From Candidatus Shapirobacteria bacterium (GTDB lineage Bacteria > Patescibacteriota > Microgenomatia > UBA12405): a stretch of DNA of 7,209 nucleotides. Positions 1-5,859 of the stretch are shown in pieces. The position numbers were made by a program, and so were the translations under genes. The number at the start of each line of letters is the position of its first letter. Position 1 is the stretch's first letter. The notes beneath the pieces are model-generated. The model saw only the letters and a list, made by a program, of their open reading frames with translations, did not search any database and had not been told where the DNA came from. Location: positions 1 through 7,209 of the forward strand of contig VFLE01000072.1 in the NCBI GenBank assembly GCA_009885205.1, read 5' to 3'.

Positions 1-84
1 AGATAATTTTCGAGAAATGGTTGACTCAGGAGAATTGTTAGACCTTAAAAAAGAGGCATATTTTTCTAATGAAGCTGGTGAGTT
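1..84 (-). pseudogene. Continuation of the recombinase in the +1 frame (partial, runs off left edge)
   Basis: Bases 84 to 1 read without a stop on the minus strand in the frame one base ahead of the upstream recombinase ORF. They encode 28 residues beginning NSPASLEKYASFLRS and ending STISRKLS. This is the expected third and fourth helix of a core-binding domain (compare ITDFI and HARHLASISKF in domain 1 of the same protein). Joining at CTT 88-86 while skipping T85 gives FCESQTL-NSPASLEKY, with the same spacing as domain 1. I therefore treat this as the same gene, split by a one-base frame change. It has no evident start codon of its own, apart from a GTG at 102-100 that would give only a domain fragment. 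Confidence 0.6.
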
Positions 85-517
85 AAAGTGTTTGAGATTC
101 ACAAAAGGAGATGTATTGGCGGATATCGCCTAAATAATTTTTGATAGTAGTGGGGGATTTGTGCTCTCGGGCTAGGCTTTGGGCAAATTGAGATAGTAAG
201 CGATTGAGATCACGAGTAGGAGAAGGATTTTGGGCATGCTTTTTGGCTAGAGAGAAAAAATTCTCGGTAATTAACTGTTGATCGAGGGCAAATTGGCAGA
301 ACTTGGAAATTGATGCTAGGTGACGAGCATGATTGTTTTGGGTGGAATCGGAGGCAATAAAATCAGTAATACTTGGTGATGATAAAATATTTTTTGAATT
401 TTCGAGAAACATTTTTAAGTCGAGGAGATAATTGCGAACAGTATTGGTTTGATACTTTTGCAAAACAAGCCAGGAACTGTACGTTTCTAGGTGAAGTGGG
501 GTAACGAGCAGGGACAT
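83..517 (-). CDS. Tyrosine (Xer-like) recombinase, N-terminal fragment with two core-binding domains, frame broken
   Basis: The product is 144 residues and begins at ATG 517. It reads as two tandem SAM-like core-binding domains of the tyrosine recombinase/phage integrase family, the part that clamps DNA ahead of the catalytic domain. Domain 1 spans about residues 8-92 (helices around LETYSSWLVLQKYQTNTVRNY and HARHLASISKF). Domain 2 starts near residue 104 (FAQSLAREHKSPTTIKNYL). It is cut by TAA at 83-85 in mid-domain. The +1 frame after CTT continues the same domain to the window edge (see 1-84). None of the catalytic residues (R-K-H-R-H-Y) lie in the window, so activity cannot be judged. The gene is intact only if the +1 shift is real. 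The family call is fairly sure from the helix pattern; the exact subfamily (XerC, XerD or element integrase) is unknown. Confidence 0.75.
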   Translation of the reverse strand: MSLLVTPLHLETYSSWLVLQKYQTNTVRNYLLDLKMFLENSKNILSSPSITDFIASDSTQNNHARHLASISKFCQFALDQQLITENFFSLAKKHAQNPSPTRDLNRLLSQFAQSLAREHKSPTTIKNYLGDIRQYISFCESQTL

Positions 518-526
518 GAGTTTTTG

Positions 527-640
527 TTACTTCCAGAGCCAAATAAAAGTGGTGGCAAGAATAAGCAATGGAGTTAATCGCTCGAGGACTACTGATAAAT
601 TTTTAGCTTCGAATTTAGTCTTTTTATCAAGATTTATCAT
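527..640 (-). CDS. Small single-pass membrane protein, 37 residues
   Basis: ATG 640 to TAA 527 encodes a protein that starts MINLDKKTKFEAKN and ends in a hydrophobic stretch (residues 23-36, LTPLLILATTFIWLW) with a final lysine. The charged N-terminus followed by a tail anchor is a plausible membrane microprotein. It lies 9 bases upstream of the recombinase start and in the same direction, so the two could share a transcript. I do not recognise the family. Support comes from the protein-like composition, the position between a promoter-like sequence and the recombinase, and the lack of any other coding explanation. It is short enough that chance cannot be excluded. Confidence 0.5.
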   Translation of the reverse strand: MINLDKKTKFEAKNLSVVLERLTPLLILATTFIWLWK

Positions 641-673
641 AAGTTTTCATTTATTGAATTTCTAATTATAATA

Positions 674-702
674 ACTATCTCCTACCTGAAAATGGCTGTC
701 AA
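674..702 (-). promoter_or_regulatory. Possible sigma70-type promoter for the microprotein and recombinase
   Basis: On the minus strand there is a perfect TTGACA (702-697), a 17-base spacer, and GATAGT (679-674, four of six matches to TATAAT). A second candidate -10, TATAAT, sits at 670-665. Either would start transcription 15-30 bases ahead of ATG 640. The spacing argues for the first; the box quality argues for the second. Confidence 0.4.
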
Positions 703-752
703 TAGGCACGTTAAAAGCCAAATTAGATACAGAAAGATAGTATAAAAAAAGT

Positions 753-776
753 AAACTTCAAACTTCAAACTTCAAA
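753..776. repeat. 7-bp tandem repeat, AAACTTC x3 plus AAA
   Basis: Three perfect copies of AAACTTC run from 753 to 773 and are followed by an A run. This is a simple-sequence tract in a gene-free stretch. No coding frame uses it. Confidence 0.85.
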
Positions 777-955
777 AAAGAATTTTCATTTTGGTTTACA
801 CGAGGTGATTTGGTAGTTAAGATGTGTATCTTTTAATATCTTTAAGAATAATATTTGGAATATATTTTTTTGATAAATGCGGAGATATGCGGAATATAAA
901 TATTGATGTTAAATGATGTTAATTGATTGAAATAAATATGATTAAAAATTGTAAT

Positions 956-1022
956 GTAGGGGCAGATCCCTGTATCTGCCCCAATATAAAAATAAAGGGC
1001 GGATATGGGAATCCGCCCGTAC
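956..1022. repeat. Composite REP element: two hairpins head to head (BIME-like)
   Basis: The first hairpin has 9-base arms GGGGCAGAT (959-967) and ATCTGCCCC (974-982) and is headed by GTAG. A 14-base A/T spacer follows. The second hairpin has arms GGGCGGAT (997-1004) and ATCCGCCC (1011-1018). Read from the minus strand, the second unit also starts with GTA, so the whole element is bounded by TGTA and TACA. A GTAG head next to a stem-loop is the signature of REP sequences handled by REP-associated (Y1/IS200-like) transposases. No such transposase is in the window. A second copy of the first unit lies at 7117-7141. Confidence 0.8.
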
Positions 1023-1027
1023 AAAGA

Positions 1028-1036
1028 TGATATAAT
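1028..1036 (+). promoter_or_regulatory. Extended -10 promoter, TGaTATAAT, for the plus-strand Ig-like gene
   Basis: TG (1028-1029), one base, then a perfect TATAAT (1031-1036) form a consensus extended -10 box. Its distance to ATG 1047 puts the predicted start of transcription within a few bases of the start codon. There is no Shine-Dalgarno sequence, so the message is probably leaderless. A good -35 is absent, which extended -10 promoters tolerate. The REP element ends just upstream. Confidence 0.55.
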
Positions 1037-1046
1037 ATTTATATAA

Positions 1047-1463
1047 ATGAAGATTAATAAATTGTATTTAAATATTGGTTTGATTGTTTTGGGTTTGGGT
1101 TTGATTTTTTTTATGGCAGTGTATGTGGTACCTCAAGTGTTGGTGACTATGACTCGGGCGGCACCAGCGACCAAGATTTCGATAACTGATTCTTATTTTA
1201 TTGGGGGTAAGTTGTTGGCAGCGGCTGACGGAAAAGATGATTGTGTGGTTAATGTGTTTGCCCTAGACAGTAACGGAAAGGGAGTTAAAGATAAAAGTGT
1301 GGAAGTGACGGGAATGGGAGAACAGGTTTTGACGGAGACAACGGATACCAACGGTAAGGCCAGTTTTAAAATGGTGTCGTCAACTGAGGGTCAATTTAAA
1401 TTAACGGCGATGATTGATGGAGTGCCGGTGGGAAAGGTAGTAGTGGTGACATTTAGAAATTAA
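1047..1463 (+). CDS. Membrane-anchored Ig-like domain protein (plus-strand paralogue)
   Basis: The product is 138 residues. A short basic N-terminus (MKINK) precedes a hydrophobic span (about residues 7-29) with no clear cleavage site, so it is probably a signal anchor. The rest (about 43-138) is one beta-rich domain of bacterial Ig-like (Big_1/invasin-type) character: ITDSYF, LLAAADGKDD, FALDSNGKGV, TDTNGKASF, and a closing VVVVTF strand. The protein at 1460-1873 on the other strand aligns over the whole length (SYF/SYL, LAAADG/LAAKADG, LDSNGKGV/LDSRGLGV, TNGKASF/DTGKAIF). The gene converges on that paralogue and their stops overlap. Codon choice is strikingly G-rich (Leu mostly TTG, Val mostly GTG), unlike the minus-strand genes. 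It probably faces outside as an accessory of the surface cluster; its ligand is unknown. Confidence 0.8.
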   Translation: MKINKLYLNIGLIVLGLGLIFFMAVYVVPQVLVTMTRAAPATKISITDSYFIGGKLLAAADGKDDCVVNVFALDSNGKGVKDKSVEVTGMGEQVLTETTDTNGKASFKMVSSTEGQFKLTAMIDGVPVGKVVVVTFRN

Positions 1464-1873
1464 TTAAACGTTATCTTAACTTTTTGAGGCAAAATTTGAT
1501 TACCGGTAGAAGCCGAGATTTGGTAGGTGGTAGCGACTGTAGAAGAAGAATCGAATATCGCTTTGCCGGTGTCATCGGTGGTAGATTGAGTATTTATTAA
1601 TTGAAGAGTTGATGGAGCGTTAATAGTTACTTTTTGATTGCTAACGCCTAGACCTCGAGAATCTAATAAAAATATGGTTAGACGAATTTTTTCCTGACCA
1701 TCGGCTTTGGCGGCGAGGGGGGAGGCAAAAAGATAAGAATTTTGGACACTGACAGAATTACTGTTGGTAGATGATGCTTTGCCCTGAAAAATAACAGATC
1801 TAGAAGAGACGACGAGGCCAATAATGAGGGTAAAGAGCAGGAAGATAATTAATAATAGTTTGGTGTTTTTTAT
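1460..1873 (-). CDS. Membrane-anchored Ig-like domain protein, non-canonical start
   Basis: The frame is open from 1891 to TAA 1462-1460 but contains no ATG, GTG or TTG before its hydrophobic segment. The best candidate start is ATA 1873, giving (M)KNTKLLLIIFLL, a convincing signal anchor of about residues 5-22 and a 137-residue product. That is almost the same length as the paralogue at 1047-1463. The Ig-like part runs from about residue 41: SVSVQNSYLF, LAAKADGQEK, LLDSRGLGV, DDTGKAIF, ending KVKITFN. It overlaps the 3' end of the upstream gene by 74 bases in the +1 frame, so translation may depend on coupling or on a frame shift at the A-run near 1880-1866. Conservation with the paralogue shows this is, or recently was, coding. 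The start is uncertain and a lost ATG (ATG to ATA) is possible. Confidence 0.7.
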   Translation of the reverse strand: MKNTKLLLIIFLLFTLIIGLVVSSRSVIFQGKASSTNSNSVSVQNSYLFASPLAAKADGQEKIRLTIFLLDSRGLGVSNQKVTINAPSTLQLINTQSTTDDTGKAIFDSSSTVATTYQISASTGNQILPQKVKITFN

Positions 1874-2522
1874 ATTTTTTGATAAATATAATTAATAAAC
1901 TAATTATGACAGCAATGGCTAACAAAATGAAGAGATACGAGATGGAACCTGAACCGTTTTGGTACCAAAGAATATTTGATTTGGCAGAGGAGAGGGAGTC
2001 ACTGGTGACGGCAGTAGCATAATAGCGGTAAGCCGAGGAATACTGGGTGGGGAGATTTAAATTAAAATTGCCGTTTTGGTCAGCAGTGGTAGAAAATTGG
2101 GGTAAGGAGAAGGCCTCTGCCTTTTTGACTAAACTGGGTTTGTTTTCGACTTGAAATAATTGGATATTGATAGTGGAGTTGGGAACAGATTGTCCGGAAG
2201 TAATTAAATTTTGAGAATTGGTATCTTGAGATAAGGTGGGAGCAATCACAATAGGGCCAACATTGGTGAGGGTGTTTTTTGGGGGGAGAGGAGGGAGACA
2301 GAGGCTGGGACTAGAGCGCCCTGATTCGTCAATAGAGATTAAGCAATATTCACCCGAATTTTTGGGAATAATTAAACGATCAAAAATAAAATAACCGGTA
2401 TGGTCACTATAAGTGACACTAAATAACTTAGGGTTGCTAATTTCAACTCTAGAACCAGGTGAAGTATAGCCAAAGATGATTAACTTGTTTTCAGGAATGG
2501 TAGCACTAACTTCGATCTTGAT
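1800..2522 (-). CDS. Two-module Ig-like protein with C-terminal membrane span; start codon missing
   Basis: The frame is open from 2531 to TAG 1802-1800. The first ordinary start codon is GTG 2249, but the 80 or so residues before it are clearly coding, so the gene begins upstream. I place it provisionally at ATC 2522 (240 residues). Module 1 (about 14-73) reads LIIFGYTSPGSRVEI ... TYSDHTGYFIF ... EYCLISIDESGRSS. After a proline-rich linker, module 2 (about 108-187) repeats the pattern: SGQSVPNSTINI ... TTADQNGNFNLNLP. A membrane span (about 197-216) and basic KKYKK follow, then a conserved-looking tail ending PHYWPRRLF. Orientation implies the modules are outside, but no signal peptide can be seen. 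Either the 5' end was deleted, or the protein is made by a +1 shift from the DUF916-like gene it overlaps. Module family is confident; integrity is not. Confidence 0.65.
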   Translation of the reverse strand: MKIEVSATIPENKLIIFGYTSPGSRVEISNPKLFSVTYSDHTGYFIFDRLIIPKNSGEYCLISIDESGRSSPSLCLPPLPPKNTLTNVGPIVIAPTLSQDTNSQNLITSGQSVPNSTINIQLFQVENKPSLVKKAEAFSLPQFSTTADQNGNFNLNLPTQYSSAYRYYATAVTSDSLSSAKSNILWYQNGSGSISYLFILLAIAVIISLLIIFIKKYKKHQTIINYLPALYPHYWPRRLF

Positions 2523-3516
2523 ATTTCTTTTTTAAAGTCTCTAACTCGTGTTCTAGTTGCTCTATTTTGGGAGATGACGGCTGACTAATTTGTTTAAGTT
2601 TGATGATGAGAATGATGATAGTGAGAATGGCGACGAGAGTGATGATTAATTTGTAGGGGATAACCCAAAAGAAAATGGTGCTGGTAGCGATTTGGCCAGT
2701 ATTACCATAAGCGGCGGTAAGTACCGCCTTAAAACGACCAAGCATTAGCTGTTTGTTTAAAGTGGCAGTAAATTCACGGCTGGTATAGGGGAAAATATTG
2801 ATGGTATTTAGGGCTAAATTGGCAGTTTTAAGTCCCAGTAAATTGGTAACTTTTATAAAAGCCTGGGGGGTAATGTGAATGTCGGACAAATTGGTAATAA
2901 CCGCTTTAAAATTAATAGGACCATACTCAGAAAAATTGGGAGCAGAAAAATCATTGATTTTGGCTGATTCATTAATATTACCGGGAACAGTAATATAGAC
3001 CAGAGTGCCGACGTTGGTTTGGATAATGGCCCCGGTTTGGGATAACAGAGTATCGTTGTTAGGAGAGTGGAGAATCATGGCATAGTGACCACCGGGGAGG
3101 GCATTGTCGGGAACTATAACAGTGACATTTAAATTGCGAGTTTCACCGGGTTTTAGTTTTAATTTGTCATTAGATACTTGAATCCAACTGGCCGCAGCCC
3201 AGCGATTGGATAGGTCTTGGTCATCAACTTGAAGGGGAGTGCCGTCGTTGTCAATAACAATAAAGTCCTTGATATTAGTCGAAATTATTTTTTCTAATTT
3301 TGATTCGTTTCGAACTTTAATAATTTTGGTGATGGTTTCACCGGGTTTGGCGATAATTTCTAAACGAGGAGGAATGGCGGATAAACCAAGAGAAGACTGG
3401 GCAAAAGCATTTTGAGTAATTTCCAATTTCCAAAAAACAATTTCCAAGCAAATCACAACAATCAATTTCCACATAACAAAGTTTTTACTTGTTTTTTGTA
3501 ATTTGTAGTTTGTCAT
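2506..3516 (-). CDS. DUF916-like (WxL-interacting type) membrane-anchored protein B
   Basis: The product is 336 residues. The signal peptide has a cleavage candidate after AFA (residues 37-39). ATG 3474 (residue 15, MWKLIVV) would give a more usual 25-residue signal, so the start is open. The extracellular part has the DUF916 pattern: LSAIPPRLEIIAKPGE (45-60), LKPGETRNLNVTV (121-133), PGGHYAMIL (141-149), GTLVYITVPG (170-179). A second beta domain (about 185-283) follows. One membrane span (about 286-306) leads to a cytoplasmic coiled coil (KIEQLEHELETLKKKYQ). In Firmicutes such proteins bind WxL surface proteins and are membrane-anchored. Here it follows WxL-like protein B by 38 bases, so I infer it is that protein's partner. 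Its 3' end overlaps the start of the next gene's frame. The signal peptide is written in a simple repeat (see 3437-3531). Confidence 0.8.
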   Translation of the reverse strand: MTNYKLQKTSKNFVMWKLIVVICLEIVFWKLEITQNAFAQSSLGLSAIPPRLEIIAKPGETITKIIKVRNESKLEKIISTNIKDFIVIDNDGTPLQVDDQDLSNRWAAASWIQVSNDKLKLKPGETRNLNVTVIVPDNALPGGHYAMILHSPNNDTLLSQTGAIIQTNVGTLVYITVPGNINESAKINDFSAPNFSEYGPINFKAVITNLSDIHITPQAFIKVTNLLGLKTANLALNTINIFPYTSREFTATLNKQLMLGRFKAVLTAAYGNTGQIATSTIFFWVIPYKLIITLVAILTIIILIIKLKQISQPSSPKIEQLEHELETLKKKYQDRS

Positions 3517-3531
3517 TTGTTTGGAAATTGT
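3437..3531. repeat. Imperfect inverted repeat of TTTCCAA/ATTTG-type simple sequence over the start of anchor B
   Basis: Arms 3437-3458 and 3510-3531 are complementary at 20 of 22 positions around a 51-base loop. Both belong to a low-complexity tract (about 3418-3550) made of AATTTCC and CAAATTAC units. In the minus-strand mRNA the right arm contains ATG 3516 and the loop contains ATG 3474. Confidence 0.7.
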
Positions 3532-3554
3532 AGATTTGTAATTTGTTTTTTAAG

Positions 3555-5036
3555 TTAAAATGTAGATGTGGCGGTATATATTAAACGATTTTCATAATTA
3601 CCAGCTTCTTGGGTGGTGGAAGCGGTGAGACGATAACAAACATAAGCTTGTTCGGTGGTGGTGGGGGTGGTGGTATTTTTCATAATTTCTTGGGCATTGG
3701 CAGTACCGTTGCCAAATGGTTTGTAGCCGGCGGTGTAGTGAAAAAGTGAAGTGCCGACATTAATGTTTTGAATGGTATAACCCCAGCCGGAAGCAGAATA
3801 AGTAGTCCATAGAGCGGGAGAAGCAATAGTACAAGAATTGCTGGGACACGTTGTATCGGGGATAGTGGTGGCATTGGAAACATTTTTCATAGTACCATCT
3901 TCATACACAGTAACGACATAGCCGTTATCAGAATTGGTGATGGCAGAAAGTCGTTGACCTAAATCATTGGCGGAGCCAAGAGTAATGGAACCAAAGGCAA
4001 CTTGGGTGGCAGTAGTATTGGCGGCATTACTGGCAAAAGTATTACCACAAGCAGTTGAACCAGTGCCAACTCCAACAGCATCAATGGTAAAAGTTAAAGT
4101 AGGGTCGACAGTGGCGGAAACTCGAACAGCTTCGACGACGGCAATTTTGCCCTGAATGGTGTCAGAATCAAATAAAACGGAGGATGAATCTTTGTGACGA
4201 ATATAAAAAGTATAAACATCGGCCGCCCCTTCGTTGCTGTCTTTGGGACTGGGGTTGATTAATTGACTACCCGAGGCCAAGTCTTTGCCAATAGCCATAG
4301 AATAGCCGACCCCAATTTGATTGGTACCACCAATTCCTAAATAACAAGTAATAACGTGATAGGCAGCAGTGGTACCGACACCAGAGGTGATAGTGGTCGA
4401 GCCAATGCTATAGGCAGTAGTGGCGCCGATGCCCCAGGTGGGACAAGTGACATCAGTGATTTTTAGTCGAGTACCAACTCCGTTGGCACCAGATGAGGGA
4501 GTGGTGGCGCCCAGGTCAAAACCATTGGTATCGGGAATACCATCATTAATAGTTTCGCCAGCGGTATTGGTGGCTTTGATTAAAAATTCCCAAAAACCAG
4601 CAGTAAAATTTGATTGAGGAGTAAAAGAAATGGTGTGAATGGCAGAATGAGTGGAGATAATGGCAGCGCCGACCCAAGCATTACTTTGACCAATGGCTGA
4701 ATTAATTTGAAATAGGCCGGTGTTGCCGATGTCTTTGATGGTGTATATAGTGAGGGGACCAGAGATACCTACTCCGGTACCAGTAGTGCCAATGCCAATA
4801 GTGTCGCCGACAAAAAGATTGTTGGTGGTGTTGCTAGGGTTGCCAGTCAAAGCAATGCGGATTAAAGAATCGCCAGCACTAACGCCAGTACCGATACGAG
4901 CAAAATAGGAGAGTTGAGAGGAGGAAAGAGTGTCTTTGACAGAAGTAGGTGGGGCAGAAATTGTGAATTTGGGATAAAAAACTAGATAAATAACGGAAGA
5001 GACAAGTAGTATTATTAAAAAGGTGATGTTTTTCAC
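3555..5036 (-). CDS. Large secreted WxL-like surface protein B
   Basis: The product is 493 residues with a GTG start at 5036, chosen because it gives a clean signal peptide (MKNITFLIILLVSSVIYLVF, cut near residue 28). The N-terminal region (about 32-310) is Gly/Thr/Ile-rich and beta-like, beginning SVKDTLSSSQLSYFARIGTG. It is a domain I associate with Patescibacteria surface proteins but cannot name. The C-terminal region (about 311-493) aligns with surface protein A: LTFTID/FSFAID, TNSDNGYVVTVYED/TPSGRGFQITASEN, TTIPD in both, ALWTTYSASGWGY/SLWTDSTIYGFGF, and YENRLIYTATSTF/YQNYIVYTATPQY. The LWT motif and overall plan recall the WxL domain. Six cysteines could pair. The gene starts 8 bases after anchor A ends and precedes anchor B. 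Probable role: secreted structural or adhesive protein; ligand unknown. Confidence 0.8.
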   Translation of the reverse strand: MKNITFLIILLVSSVIYLVFYPKFTISAPPTSVKDTLSSSQLSYFARIGTGVSAGDSLIRIALTGNPSNTTNNLFVGDTIGIGTTGTGVGISGPLTIYTIKDIGNTGLFQINSAIGQSNAWVGAAIISTHSAIHTISFTPQSNFTAGFWEFLIKATNTAGETINDGIPDTNGFDLGATTPSSGANGVGTRLKITDVTCPTWGIGATTAYSIGSTTITSGVGTTAAYHVITCYLGIGGTNQIGVGYSMAIGKDLASGSQLINPSPKDSNEGAADVYTFYIRHKDSSSVLFDSDTIQGKIAVVEAVRVSATVDPTLTFTIDAVGVGTGSTACGNTFASNAANTTATQVAFGSITLGSANDLGQRLSAITNSDNGYVVTVYEDGTMKNVSNATTIPDTTCPSNSCTIASPALWTTYSASGWGYTIQNINVGTSLFHYTAGYKPFGNGTANAQEIMKNTTTPTTTEQAYVCYRLTASTTQEAGNYENRLIYTATSTF

Positions 5037-5044
5037 TGATTTAA

Positions 5045-5857
5045 CTATAGTTTGTGCCTCTTGTTAATGTCAATAAGCACTTTAGTAATGATGACACATA
5101 TGGATAAAAATATAAGTAATGAATAGGGGAAAATAAAAAAAGAAACTGCTTGATTGTTAATTTTGGCTTGATAAAAACCAGGCCAAAGTGGTCTTTGGAG
5201 TTGACAAGCTATTGGTAAATTATCTTCTAGACAACGAAAATTGCGGGTGTGATGAGATAAGACATTATCAGGAAAGAGAGTTAACTTGTTGATATTGTTG
5301 TTGTTTTTGGAGATAGTAATTGAATTGTCAATTTTACTATAGTAATCAGATTGGTTGACAAACTGACCAGAAAATTTGACAGTAGAAAAAAAAGAATCAA
5401 TAAAAGGATTGTTGACTTTAAAATTATTGATTTTAAATTTGGTGATGGGGATTTCAGAATCAGAAATAGATATTAGCAGATGACTGCCTAGTCTGATAAG
5501 CTGAGTAGAATTGCTTGAACCGATGGCAGAAGTGTCTTGATTGATAAAAAAAGTAAAATAATGGTCGCCAGAAGTGTTGCCTTGAATTTTTAAAACTAAT
5601 TGTCGACTTTGGTTAGGATTTAATATAAAATTTTGACCTAATTTTAAATCTGAGTTTGACAAAGAAATATTTAAATTGGGGGGAGAATTTAAATAGACAA
5701 TATTGCCATTTGAACCTTGGGGAATCCAACTATCAACCGAGGAATTTAGGGTAACGGCTTCTGTCCCATTGTTTTTGACAATATAACTTTGAGTATAGTT
5801 AGTATTGGGTTTAATTTGAACTTCAAGAATAGATGGTTTTATGGAAAGATTGGTCAT
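5045..5857 (-). CDS. DUF916-like membrane-anchored protein A, no visible signal peptide
   Basis: The product is 270 residues from ATG 5857, which lies 2 bases after the stop of surface protein A, so translation is probably coupled. The domain begins at once: LSIKPSILEVQIKPNTNYTQ (4-23), then LNPNQSRQLVLKI (79-91), GDHYFTFFINQ (97-107, equivalent to PGGHYAMIL in anchor B) and RLGSHLLIS (122-130). A second beta domain contains NVLSHHTRNFRCLEDNLPIAC, with two cysteines (209, 218) likely to pair, and PLWPGFYQAKI. One membrane span (about 240-261) and basic KRHKL close it. The orientation requires export of the N-terminus, yet no signal peptide precedes it. The true start may lie elsewhere or the 5' end may have been lost. 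Family call by pattern; divergent from anchor B. Confidence 0.7.
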   Translation of the reverse strand: MTNLSIKPSILEVQIKPNTNYTQSYIVKNNGTEAVTLNSSVDSWIPQGSNGNIVYLNSPPNLNISLSNSDLKLGQNFILNPNQSRQLVLKIQGNTSGDHYFTFFINQDTSAIGSSNSTQLIRLGSHLLISISDSEIPITKFKINNFKVNNPFIDSFFSTVKFSGQFVNQSDYYSKIDNSITISKNNNNINKLTLFPDNVLSHHTRNFRCLEDNLPIACQLQRPLWPGFYQAKINNQAVSFFIFPYSLLIFLSICVIITKVLIDINKRHKL

Positions 5858-5859
5858 AT

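Larger units (their letters stand above)
641..955. other. Gene-free, AT-rich intergenic stretch
   Basis: Between the microprotein start and the REP element I find no credible coding region on either strand. The stretch holds the promoter-like boxes at 674-702, the 7-bp repeat at 753-776, and a weak hairpin AAGAT-GTGT-ATCTT (819-832) followed by four T. The hairpin is too AT-rich to call a terminator. Short direct repeats (ATGCGGA near 876 and 887, GATGTTAA near 904 and 915) are also present. Confidence 0.6.

Noticed and set aside
819..834. Hairpin followed by T run as a possible terminator
   Set aside because: The stem is only five A/T-rich pairs and no gene ends close upstream on the plus strand.
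842..1024. 60-codon minus-strand reading frame with residues such as GADTGICPYIT
   Set aside because: Most of it is a translation of the REP hairpins and A/T-rich flank; it has no protein-like features and no initiation signal.
2506..2535. dnaX-type A-AAA-AAG slippery site at the end of anchor B as a -1 frameshift signal
   Set aside because: The downstream frame is +1, not -1, so ordinary -1 slippage would not reach it; fusing the two proteins would also put the Ig-like modules on the cytoplasmic side of the first membrane span.
3654..3676. G-rich GGTGGTGGGGGTGGTGGT tract as a G-quadruplex
   Set aside because: It is explained by the Thr/Pro linker codons (TTTPTTT) of surface protein B; runs are mostly only two G long.
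3680..3883. Overlapping minus-strand frame within surface protein B
   Set aside because: Shadow of the Thr/Ser-rich coding sequence; no independent start signal or domain.
3967..4908. Three short plus-strand frames (3967-4155, 4420-4617, 4720-4908)
   Set aside because: They lie antisense to the 493-residue surface protein and arise from its lack of TTA, CTA and TCA codons in those frames; composition is repetitive Val/Pro/Ala.
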